6,453 bases of DNA from JBHGAV01 sp041946685 (GTDB lineage: Bacteria; Acidobacteriota; Terriglobia; Bryobacterales; Bryobacteraceae). Location: contig JBHGAV010000110.1 in assembly GCA_041946685.1 (NCBI GenBank), positions 1-6,453 of the forward strand, written 5' to 3'. The first letter of the stretch is position 1; each line of letters starts with the position of its first letter. Below the pieces are notes generated by a model. The model worked only from the letters and a program-made list of their open reading frames with translations. It was not told the DNA's origin and did not search any database. Positions 1 to 6,275 of this stretch are shown here, piece by piece. The position numbers and the translations under genes are program-made.

Positions 1-225
<225 letters not shown>

Positions 226-448
226 GCCACGGCCGCGCGGCTCCGCATCGTGCCCTGCGGCACAATTCCCTGCCGGATTCCACCCCATGCGCCGGAGGAT
301 TTCTGTAAGATCCCGCAGAGGGCGGGTCCCGGGCGCCGAGCGCCGTTCGCTGGTTGAAGGTCAACGGTAGGCGACTACAGAGGAGAATCCGAGAGAAACA
401 TCAACTGATTCGCTGCTTCTTCGGGTTATGGCCTCGCGGACTCGGCGG
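226..448. other. Convergent intergenic region, no gene seen
   Basis: This gap separates the end of larB (+) from the end of the hydrolase gene (minus). No reading frame with a recognisable product or good ribosome binding site was found. It contains several short GC-rich inverted repeats: a 5-bp stem with a 4-base loop at 250-263 (GTGCC/GGCAC), a 10-bp palindrome at 232-241, and overlapping cccgc/gcggg and ggcgc/gcgcc arms near 311-335. None is followed by a T-run on either strand, so none is a textbook intrinsic terminator; the first is the best candidate for ending larB transcripts. Weak evidence only. Confidence 0.4.
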
Positions 449-1906
449 TCACTGCGGGACCGGCGCGTCCGTAGTCTTGACGAACTGGGGACCGGCCAGA
501 CGCGTCACACACGGAACCCGAGGAGATCGTCCGGGGTCGGCCAGAAATGCGGCAATCACCGCACGGGCGCAAGCGCTGGTGCGGAACACGCCATGGCCGC
601 TGTCGGGGAAGATGAAGAGATGGTGTTGAGTCAAGGTCTCTGCGGTCCACCGTGCCGAACCGGGCGGTGTCGCGGGATCGAAAGCCCCGGACAGCAACAG
701 CACGGGAGTGCTGGTGCGGAGAGATTCTTTCACCTGGGCGTTCGCGGGCAGTACATCCCAGATCTTGCATCTCTCAAAGATGTCGCCGAACTGATTCATC
801 GCAGCCGCCCGGAGCGCCGGTGAGATTTGTCGGGCGGCGTCCTGGAATTGGTCCGGCTTCATGAACGGCGCCATCTCCGTGCACTCGACCGATTGCTGCA
901 TCCCCACGCTCCTCACATCCGGAGGGCGCAGCCTCTCGATCAGCCTCGCGAGCCGCTCGTTGTTCCCGCCGGCGCTATCGCCGATGATTCGCGGCAGGTG
1001 GGGTATCGCCTCTGAATGATAAAGCGATTGCCAGATCACGAATGCGAATTGCCCACCGGTCAGGGTGAATTCGCGCGCCGGGCCGTTTGCACCTTCGGCC
1101 ACTCGGACCTGGATGGGCGCCGTGTTGAGCCGCTCGACGAGGTGGTAGAAGGTAGCCCGGAGGTTCGGATAATCTTTGTTGCAGGCGGTGTCGGACTGGC
1201 ACGCATCGAATAGAACCTGGAGGGCTGGCTCGAAGTGGCGGATCAGTTCGAGCTGCACAAGTCCCTGCAACGGCGCCGGCGAGTCGAGGATGGCGCTGCG
1301 CACCTTGGCCGGATAATCGCGCATGACGGCTTGCGCCAACAGGGTTCCGTACGAGCCGCCCAAGAGGTCGACGCGCTGGTAGCCGAGCGCCAGGCGCACG
1401 TCATTGATGTCGGCCGCGTTTTCCTTGGTCGTGTAGGAACTCAGATTGATGCCTTGACGGACGAGGCGTGCGCGGCAGGCTGCCAGATCCCTCTCGGGAC
1501 AATTCAGCGATGGCTGCGAGCGGCCCGTCCCCCGTTGGTCGATCACGATGAGAGTCCTCTGGTCCAGAAAGGCTGAGAAAACGGACGAGAAGAGCCGGAC
1601 TGCCACGTCAATGGCGGCGTCGCCTGGTCCGCCTGCCAGGAAAAACAGCGGCTCCTGCTCCGGCCTTTCCAGCTTGGAGAAAACAGCCACCGCCAACCGT
1701 ACCGTCTTTGCCTCACCCGCGGATCGATTCCGGCTTTCGCAGACGTTGACGCTGCCGCAACGAACCGACACCCCAGGCGGGGAAGCAAACCAACAAGTCC
1801 CGTTTTCGAATCGGGGTACGACTCTCTGCGGTCCGCGGGAGTCCGCGACCCTGGATCGGCAGCCAGTTGATAGCGCAGCTAGCAGAAGAAGCAGCGTTCG
1901 GAGCAT
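449..1906 (-). CDS. Exported alpha/beta hydrolase, peptidase S33 / TAP-like family (485 aa)
   Basis: A serine hydrolase of the proline-iminopeptidase/tripeptidyl-aminopeptidase type, expected to remove residues from peptide N-termini outside the cytoplasm. I chose ATG 1906 because it opens with a signal peptide (MLRTLLLLLAALSTGC) and has AGGA just upstream; a longer in-frame reading from 2047 would bury that signal. Cys16 sits in a near-lipobox (S-T-G-C, with Ser rather than Leu at -3), so lipoprotein anchoring is possible but not certain. The oxyanion segment is GGPG at 92-95, then DQRGTG at 123-128, the nucleophile elbow GGSYG with Ser185, Asp410 in SGAFDPATPP and His438 in DSGHG: a complete triad. 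The C-terminal part from about 395 matches the TAP-like C-terminal domain. Eleven cysteines follow Cys16, which fits an exported, disulfide-bonded protein. Exact substrate cannot be told. It stands alone, divergent from the recombinase. Confidence 0.88.
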   Translation of the reverse strand: MLRTLLLLLAALSTGCRSRVADSRGPQRVVPRFENGTCWFASPPGVSVRCGSVNVCESRNRSAGEAKTVRLAVAVFSKLERPEQEPLFFLAGGPGDAAIDVAVRLFSSVFSAFLDQRTLIVIDQRGTGRSQPSLNCPERDLAACRARLVRQGINLSSYTTKENAADINDVRLALGYQRVDLLGGSYGTLLAQAVMRDYPAKVRSAILDSPAPLQGLVQLELIRHFEPALQVLFDACQSDTACNKDYPNLRATFYHLVERLNTAPIQVRVAEGANGPAREFTLTGGQFAFVIWQSLYHSEAIPHLPRIIGDSAGGNNERLARLIERLRPPDVRSVGMQQSVECTEMAPFMKPDQFQDAARQISPALRAAAMNQFGDIFERCKIWDVLPANAQVKESLRTSTPVLLLSGAFDPATPPGSARWTAETLTQHHLFIFPDSGHGVFRTSACARAVIAAFLADPGRSPRVPCVTRLAGPQFVKTTDAPVPQ

Positions 1907-2003
1907 CGTTCCTGACCGTACATTCAATTCACGAGCGGCGAAAGAGCGGCATAAAAGGTATTCTACTCCGCTACTGTTTGCCGGTGGCGGACTGCGTGCA
2001 ACC
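1907..2003. promoter_or_regulatory. Divergent intergenic region between hydrolase and recombinase
   Basis: This 97-bp stretch must carry the hydrolase promoter. On the minus strand TAGAAT (bases 1960-1965, five of six matches to the -10 consensus) lies about 55 bp before the hydrolase ATG, but no good -35 is spaced correctly. On the plus strand TTCACG (1928-1933) and CATAAA (1950-1955), 16 bp apart, each match four of six consensus bases and could be a weak promoter pointing at the recombinase. A 7-bp direct repeat GAGCGGC (1933-1939 and 1944-1950), offset by 11 bp, lies in the spacer of that candidate promoter. All assignments here are inference from short motifs. Confidence 0.25.
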
Positions 2004-2906
2004 TTGGCCCCGTGGAATTCCCGACCCTTTCGTGGCTCGCCAGCCAAAAGCGGCCAGCGCAGCTATGATCGCGCCATAACCGATTTCGTCGACTGGTACT
2101 GCTCAGAGCCGCGGCTGGCATTTAACCGTACCGTGGTCCTCCGGTACAGGATCTTTCTCGAACAGAAGCAATACGCGGTGACGACCATCAATCTCCGCTT
2201 GGCTGCAGTTCGGCGCGTCGCGTTTGAAGCCGCGGATTCCGGTTTGCTTAGTCCGGAACTGGCCGCCGGGATTCGACGCGTGAAGGGCGTGCGCCGGATA
2301 GGGGTTCGGGTTGGGAACTGGCTTACAGCCGAACAGAGCAAGCGACTCCTGGCGGGCGAGGACCGCCACTCGTTACGAGGCAAGCGGAATTACGCCATAC
2401 TCGGGATGCTAATCGGATGCGGACTTCGCCGCGGCGAACTGCTTGCGCTGCGCGTTGACTCCATCCAGTTGCGCGAGGAGCATTGGGCTATCGTGGACCT
2501 TCTCGGTAAAGCTGGGCACATCCGTACCGTTCCAATTCCAGGCTGGGTTAAGGTTGCCGTTGACGAGTGGAAGAATGCGGCTGGCATCAAGGAAGGTACT
2601 CTCTTCCGGTCGATCAACAAGACTGGTCGGGTCTGGGGAACTGGAGTGACACCGAAGGTACTCTGGGAGGTCGTCCGAGTTGCCGCGACGCGCGCAGCAA
2701 TCGACAAGCTGGCGCCGCATGACCTCCGGCGCAGTTGTGCCCGACTCTGCCATGTCGCTGGCGGCGAACTGGATCAGATCCAGTTTCTTCTCGGGTACGT
2801 TTCGATTCAGACTACTGAGCGTAATCTCGGCTGCAAGCAGAAGTTGCGCTGCGCCGTCAACGACCGAATGGGCATTGAGCCGGACGACGGCCCGTTTTCG
2901 CAGTGA
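2004..2906 (+). CDS. Tyrosine recombinase/integrase, probably catalytically dead remnant (about 300 aa)
   Basis: The family cuts and rejoins DNA through a catalytic tyrosine (phage integrase/XerCD type). Numbering from the in-frame TTG at 2004, a SAM-like core-binding domain spans about 18-97 (RSYDRAITDF to AAGIRRVKG) and the catalytic domain about 106-290. Present are Arg142 in GCGLRRGELLAL, Lys169 in LLGKAGHIRTVPIP, and His239/Arg242 in PHDLRRS. The final motif, usually of the form LLGHxSIQTTERYLG, reads LLGYVSIQTTERNLG: the box-III His is Tyr265 (TAC 2796-2798) and the nucleophilic Tyr is Asn274 (AAT 2823-2825). No tyrosine follows. The start is uncertain: homology begins near FRGSPAKS at 2028, there is no ATG or ribosome site nearby, and the frame stays open back to an ATG at 1548, antisense inside the hydrolase gene. 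Most likely a decaying integrase gene; an intact non-catalytic DNA-binding role is the alternative. Confidence 0.8.
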   Translation: MAPWNSRPFRGSPAKSGQRSYDRAITDFVDWYCSEPRLAFNRTVVLRYRIFLEQKQYAVTTINLRLAAVRRVAFEAADSGLLSPELAAGIRRVKGVRRIGVRVGNWLTAEQSKRLLAGEDRHSLRGKRNYAILGMLIGCGLRRGELLALRVDSIQLREEHWAIVDLLGKAGHIRTVPIPGWVKVAVDEWKNAAGIKEGTLFRSINKTGRVWGTGVTPKVLWEVVRVAATRAAIDKLAPHDLRRSCARLCHVAGGELDQIQFLLGYVSIQTTERNLGCKQKLRCAVNDRMGIEPDDGPFSQ

Positions 2907-3043
2907 TGGTTGCGAGAGGATCAGTCACCCCTTGGCGACCAGGCGCGACCCATCACAAGCGTTCGAGTTGCCAACCTCCTGTTGCCCGACCAGGCTGCTG
3001 TCCGAGGCCAACGCCGCACACTTCTCGCTAGCGGCTGCCCTCT
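2907..3043. other. Short convergent gap after the recombinase
   Basis: The gap lies between the ends of the recombinase (+) and the membrane-protein gene (minus). I see no convincing terminator stem with T-run, no attC-like paired sites and no coding sequence with a recognisable product. The bases are of the same mixed composition as the recombinase and may be further remnant of the element that carried it (inference). Confidence 0.3.
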
Positions 3044-3850
3044 TCAATCGAAAAGAATCGAAATCCAATACGGCTGCGCCAACCGGGTGCGTCGGCGGTC
3101 GCCGCGACGCAGGTCCAGTTGCTCGTCCTCGTATTGGAGTATATCCAGCTCGTGAGATGTGAATCGATGCTCATCCCGAGGGTTGAACAAGACCACTTCC
3201 TTGGCATCCAGCTCGATGTGGGGCCGAACGAAGAACAGGTTGTAGGCATCGCCATTGGGTTCGTAGTGAAACCTCTCGATCCCGATGATCCCCGTCGGAA
3301 TATCCGGATTTAAGGATTGCAGCGACACCGGGTAATGACCGCGGCGTTGGCGGAAGGACTCAATTTCGGCAATCAGGGTGGCGCCGCGCTGGATCGCCCG
3401 GTCCCGACTCCAGCTTGCTGCGATAGGGAGCACCATGGCCCGGAAGGTGACAAGGATGAGGGGAACACAAACAAGGGTGAAGTGAATCGAGGTCCCCTTG
3501 TGACTGACGTGAACCAAGTCGGCTTGCCAGCGCCGGTCTAGCGTCCGAAGGAGGACGACTGCACCAACGCCAAGCATCACGCCAATCGAGAGCTGGTTCA
3601 CGGACATAGCGCTGACGGTGATCACGAACGCGACGAGCCCGGCCGACACCAGCGCGATTCGGCGCCATAGTCTGGATCGCCGCGGCCGAACCATCCAGGC
3701 CAGCCCCACAGGCACCATGAGCAGGCTCACATAGCTGGCAACCTGAACCACAAACGAGAACGTTGCCGCCGAGGCGTCGAACCGCCCCGGGAGGTACGGA
3801 AGCACCATCACAAGGCAGATGAGAGCGGCGAGGAGAAGTACAGGAATCAT
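3044..3850 (-). CDS. Hypothetical five-helix membrane protein with soluble C-terminal domain (268 aa)
   Basis: I do not recognise the family. Starting at ATG 3850, hydrophobic segments at about 2-20, 31-54, 63-83, 86-104 and 121-145 predict five membrane helices with Arg-rich loops between (RPRRSRLWRR at 55-64, LRTLDRRW at 101-108). The last 120 residues are soluble. Residues 152-182 (AIQRGATLIAEIESFRQRR, then GHYPVSLQSLNP) have the pattern of a long helix followed by G-x-YP-x-SL-x-x-L-x-P, seen in pseudopilin-like and several uncharacterised bacterial envelope domains; the rest is charged with beta-like stretches. The ATG overlaps the stop of the upstream 57-aa ORF as ATGA and has no ribosome site of its own, so it is probably translationally coupled. 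An alternative GTG start at 3916 in the same frame would add 22 mostly basic residues. Confident that it is a real gene, not of what it does. Confidence 0.75.
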   Translation of the reverse strand: MIPVLLLAALICLVMVLPYLPGRFDASAATFSFVVQVASYVSLLMVPVGLAWMVRPRRSRLWRRIALVSAGLVAFVITVSAMSVNQLSIGVMLGVGAVVLLRTLDRRWQADLVHVSHKGTSIHFTLVCVPLILVTFRAMVLPIAASWSRDRAIQRGATLIAEIESFRQRRGHYPVSLQSLNPDIPTGIIGIERFHYEPNGDAYNLFFVRPHIELDAKEVVLFNPRDEHRFTSHELDILQYEDEQLDLRRGDRRRTRLAQPYWISILFD

Positions 3851-4020
3851 TTCGACTGAGAGACATCGATTGCCGAGTTGGGATATGAACGTTCGGCTCC
3901 GCTTTGCGTAACGCACGTGGCAAGCCCACCGGCGAATCGGCAGCGGTCTGACTGGTATGTCCCGATATCCCTCGACTCCAGACGAGGCGCCAGCACAGTC
4001 TCATTCTTCGCGTCCGTCAT
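3847..4020 (-). CDS. Small ORF (57 aa) coupled to the membrane-protein gene
   Basis: ATG 4020 is preceded by AGAGGAAAAC, the best ribosome binding site in the window, and the frame runs 57 codons to a TGA that overlaps the ATG of the membrane-protein gene (ATGA). The product begins MTDAKNETVLAPRLESRD, is hydrophilic, has two cysteines (27 and 36), no signal peptide and no motif I know. Such a leader ORF could serve mainly to load ribosomes for the downstream gene, or encode a small partner protein. A third possibility is that this strong start is the true start of the membrane protein and a frameshift separates them: the membrane frame is open in parallel from 4000 downwards, so a one-base change would fuse them. 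The signal for initiation is visible; function is unknown. Confidence 0.5.
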   Translation of the reverse strand: MTDAKNETVLAPRLESRDIGTYQSDRCRFAGGLATCVTQSGAERSYPNSAIDVSQSK

Positions 4021-4238
4021 GTTTTCCTCTCAGTTTAGTATGCCGGCAAGGTGCAGGCGATGACGCCCAGCGCCGAGTTCTCGACTGGCGTTTACGGGGA
4101 CTGCGGACGGTAGCTCGAAAGTGGCCGCACACGACATGCATTACCCACGCCTGACGGCGCAGCGCTTACGATCAGTCCACTGGCCACACTCCTGAACGTC
4201 ACGTTCCGGGCTCAGGACCGGGCATATGCGGCCTGCCA
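4021..4238. other. Non-coding stretch upstream of the small ORF
   Basis: No supported gene. It should hold the promoter for the minus-strand pair ending at 4020; a CATACT-like -10 (four of six matches) occurs about 15-20 bases before that unit's ribosome site, without a good -35. At 4194-4206 there is a 13-bp perfect odd palindrome (GAACGT-C-ACGTTC), nested in a wider inverted pair CCTGA/TCAGG (4191-4195 and 4211-4215). This could be an operator, but it could equally be chance in GC-rich DNA. Confidence 0.3.
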
Positions 4239-4811
4239 ATGTGGTTGCGCTCGTCAATCATTGGGCTCACTGCCACGTTTTGCTTCAATTTTGTACCCAC
4301 TGCCACTTTGTGCTTCCTAACGAGGCATTTAGCTCAGAACTCCAATGATGAGGGGCAAGGACTTGCGGGATTCGGCGCTGCCACTGTATGCTTCCGGCAC
4401 TGCCGGATTATCGTTCAAGGCACAACGGATATTGTCAGGGGGCTGTACGATGCGTTCGCCCGAGGCGACGTCGCCGCGGTGCTGCAAACACTCGACGCCG
4501 GCATCACCTGGAGAGAAGCCGACGGCTTCCTGTACGCCGGCGGCAACCCCTATATAGGACGCCAGGCCGTGCTCGAAGGCGTATTCCAGCGCCTCGGGAG
4601 CGACGTCCAGAACTTCCTCGTACTGCCTGAGAACTTCATCGAGGGCGGCGATTCGGTCGTCGTCGAAGGCCGCTACAAAGGAACCGTCAAGGCAACCGGG
4701 ACGCCCGTGGATGCGCAGTTCGCTCACGTCTGGCAGTTGCGGAACGGCAAGGTCGTGCGCTTTCAGCAATACACCGACACCCGCCAGTGGGCCCGGGCGG
4801 CGGCCTGCTGA
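4239..4811 (+). CDS. SnoaL/NTF2-like domain protein with uncertain start
   Basis: From about 4422 to the stop the product is a typical single-domain SnoaL-like protein of about 130 residues: TTDIVRGLYDAFARGDVAAV, ITWREADGF, IGRQAVLEGVFQRLG, DSVVVEGRYKGT, then FAHVWQLRNGKVVRFQQYTD. The fold is a cone-shaped alpha+beta barrel used by isomerases, hydrolases and many small-molecule binders; the function cannot be assigned from sequence. Family members normally start just before the TDIVRGLYDAF helix, but no ATG, GTG or TTG occurs there. The nearest in-frame choices are TTG 4308 and ATG 4239, neither with a ribosome site. Using ATG 4239 adds about 61 residues, partly hydrophobic and encoded by the 17-bp repeat region, which is unlikely to be native. 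The gene therefore looks 5'-disrupted, or starts at a rare ATT/ATC codon. The stop is firm; convergent with the amidase, 33 bp away. Confidence 0.7.
   Translation: MWLRSSIIGLTATFCFNFVPTATLCFLTRHLAQNSNDEGQGLAGFGAATVCFRHCRIIVQGTTDIVRGLYDAFARGDVAAVLQTLDAGITWREADGFLYAGGNPYIGRQAVLEGVFQRLGSDVQNFLVLPENFIEGGDSVVVEGRYKGTVKATGTPVDAQFAHVWQLRNGKVVRFQQYTDTRQWARAAAC
4270..4394 (+). repeat. Three 17-bp direct repeats, possible IS21-like element end
   Basis: Three copies of CTGCCACnnTnTGCTTC-type sequence lie at 4270-4286, 4300-4316 and 4378-4394; in the four-base middle only the third base (T) is constant, so 14 of 17 positions are identical in all three. The first two are exactly 30 bp apart, the third 78 bp further on. 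Spaced direct repeats with a GCCACTTTnTGCTTC-like core resemble the multiple terminal repeats that transposase binds at IS21-family ends, as I recall them. No transposase gene and no opposite-orientation copy is present, so this would be a solo end left by deletion. The repeats are seen directly; the IS assignment is inference. Confidence 0.45.
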
Positions 4812-4844
4812 TGCGATCGCGCCGCGCGGGCGGGGAACTGAGTT

Positions 4845-6269
4845 CTATAGAGGTGGCCGGCGCCGGTGCCAGTCCGTCCGGTTCTGAAACTCCCGCCCCG
4901 CCGCCAGCAGCGTGTTCTCGCTGAACGGCCGCCCCACCAGTTGGATCGCCACCGGCAGGTTCTCCGCAAAGCCGCAGGGCAGTGAGAGGGCCGGCAGTCC
5001 CGCCAGGTTGCCCGCCGCCCCCAGGTCCGCCAGGCCGCGCTGCTGGGGCTCCTTCCTCCCGGAGCCGCGGTCCAGCGGCTGGTCGATCCTGGGCGCCGTC
5101 CCGAACAGGCTGGGCGAGACCAGCAGGTCCACCCCGGCGAACAGTTTCCTTAACGCCGCCTGCACCAGTCCCCGGATCCGCATGGCCTTCAAATAGTCCT
5201 TCGCCGGGATCTCCAGCCCCGCCTTCAGCCCCGCGATCTGCTTCCGGTCCGCCAGTTGATCCACGCCCCCGCTGCGGATCAGCGGCTCGAACACCGCCGA
5301 GCCCTCCGCCGCGATCACCGTCCCCGCCACGGCTCCGTACGGGAAATCCGGAAGCGCCGTCTCCACCATCTGCACACCCAGCGAGCGGATCGTCTCCAGG
5401 GCCTGCCGGAAGGCCGGGCGCGCCGCCGGCTCCGCCCACTCCTCGAAATCCACCGGAGCGAACCCCACCCGCAGGTCTTTCATCGCCCGGGCGTACTGCG
5501 GCGTGTAGTAGAAACTCTTGCCGGCCGATCCCGGATCCAGGTCGTCCTTCCCTGCGATCGCCTGCAGCACCAGCCCGCAATCTTCGGCCGAATGCGCCAT
5601 CGGCCCGATCTTGTCCAGCGTCCAGGAGAGCGCCATGGCCCCGTGCCGGCTCACCAGCCCGTAGGTCGGGCGCAGCCCCGTCACCCCGCAAAACGCCGCC
5701 GGCGTCAGAATCGACCCCCAGGTTTCCGAAGCCAGCGCGAAAGGCGCCAGCCCCGCCGCCACCGCGCTCCCCGACCCGCTCGACGACCCGCCCGACCAGC
5801 GCGTGCGGTCCCACGGATTCAGGCCCGGGCCGAACATCGAGGCCGCGGCATAGCGGTAGCCGCCGCCTCCGGCCAGCTCCACCATGGCCAGCTTGCCCAC
5901 CAGCACCGCCCCCCTCCCGTCCAGCCGGCGCAGCACCGTGGCCGTTTCTTTGAAAACCTGCCCGGCATACGGGCGCGCGCCCCAGGTGGTCGGGTGGCCT
6001 GCATAGCTCAGCAGGTCCTTGGCGCCGTAGGGAATGCCCTGCAGCGGCCCGCGCATCCGGCCGCGCCGGATCTCCCCGTCCACCTCCTTGGCCCGCCGCA
6101 CGGCCTCCCCGGTCAGCGGAAGGGCCAGGGCGTTATAGCGCGGGCCCAGCCGCTCCAGCCGCGCCGCGAAAGCGCGCGCCAGTTCCTCCACCTTGAACTC
6201 CCGGGCCAGGATGCGCTTGTTGAGTTCGCCGATGGTGGCGAAGAACAGGTCCTCGCTGAATTCGGGCAT
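4845..6269 (-). CDS. Amidase-signature family enzyme (474 aa)
   Basis: A complete amidase-signature hydrolase, which cleaves carboxamides to acid and ammonia (or acts as a GatA-like subunit); cytoplasmic, no signal peptide. The Ser-cisSer-Lys triad is visible: Lys84 in IPYGAKDLL, cis-Ser162 in WSGGSSSGSGSAVAAG, and nucleophile Ser186 in SETWGSILTPA; the spacing of 24 between the serines matches characterised members such as FAAH. TGLRPTYGLVSRHGAM at 197-212 and DKIGPMAHSAEDC at 219-231 are further family landmarks. The segment before the nucleophile reads E-T-W-G-S rather than the common D-T-G-G-S, and Leu replaces the usual Arg after it, so it belongs to a sub-branch and is not a canonical GatA; no gatB or gatC is adjacent. 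The protein ends with the usual LPVAIQLVGRPFSE and TDWH motifs. ATG 6269 follows the upstream gene's stop by 6 bp without a strong ribosome site, suggesting coupling. Confidence 0.92.
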   Translation of the reverse strand: MPEFSEDLFFATIGELNKRILAREFKVEELARAFAARLERLGPRYNALALPLTGEAVRRAKEVDGEIRRGRMRGPLQGIPYGAKDLLSYAGHPTTWGARPYAGQVFKETATVLRRLDGRGAVLVGKLAMVELAGGGGYRYAAASMFGPGLNPWDRTRWSGGSSSGSGSAVAAGLAPFALASETWGSILTPAAFCGVTGLRPTYGLVSRHGAMALSWTLDKIGPMAHSAEDCGLVLQAIAGKDDLDPGSAGKSFYYTPQYARAMKDLRVGFAPVDFEEWAEPAARPAFRQALETIRSLGVQMVETALPDFPYGAVAGTVIAAEGSAVFEPLIRSGGVDQLADRKQIAGLKAGLEIPAKDYLKAMRIRGLVQAALRKLFAGVDLLVSPSLFGTAPRIDQPLDRGSGRKEPQQRGLADLGAAGNLAGLPALSLPCGFAENLPVAIQLVGRPFSENTLLAAGREFQNRTDWHRRRPPL

Positions 6270-6275
6270 GGCGTG

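Noticed and set aside
226..448. tRNA or small RNA gene after larB as an integration target
   Set aside because: No T-loop GGTTCRANTCC match, no acceptor stem pairing and no CCA end could be found.
2907..3043. Integron-type attC site next to the recombinase
   Set aside because: No paired R/L boxes or imperfect long palindrome could be found, and the recombinase lacks the integron-integrase extra domain.
3360..4004. Minus-strand frame of about 214 codons overlapping the membrane protein
   Set aside because: Low-quality His/Arg/Cys-rich translation; the parallel frame shows clear membrane helices and better codon use.
4835..4845. GAACT-G-AGTTC inverted repeat between the SnoaL gene and the amidase as a terminator
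   Set aside because: The loop would be one base and there is no T-run, so it cannot form a useful terminator hairpin.
4687..5814. Second long minus-strand frame within the amidase gene
   Set aside because: Gly/Arg-rich low-complexity translation typical of an off-frame reading of GC-rich DNA; overlaps the real amidase completely.
4982..5953. Long plus-strand frame (about 320 codons) opposite the amidase
   Set aside because: Its product is a Pro/Ser/Arg-rich shadow of the GC-rich amidase codons, with no domain; the minus-strand amidase is unambiguous.
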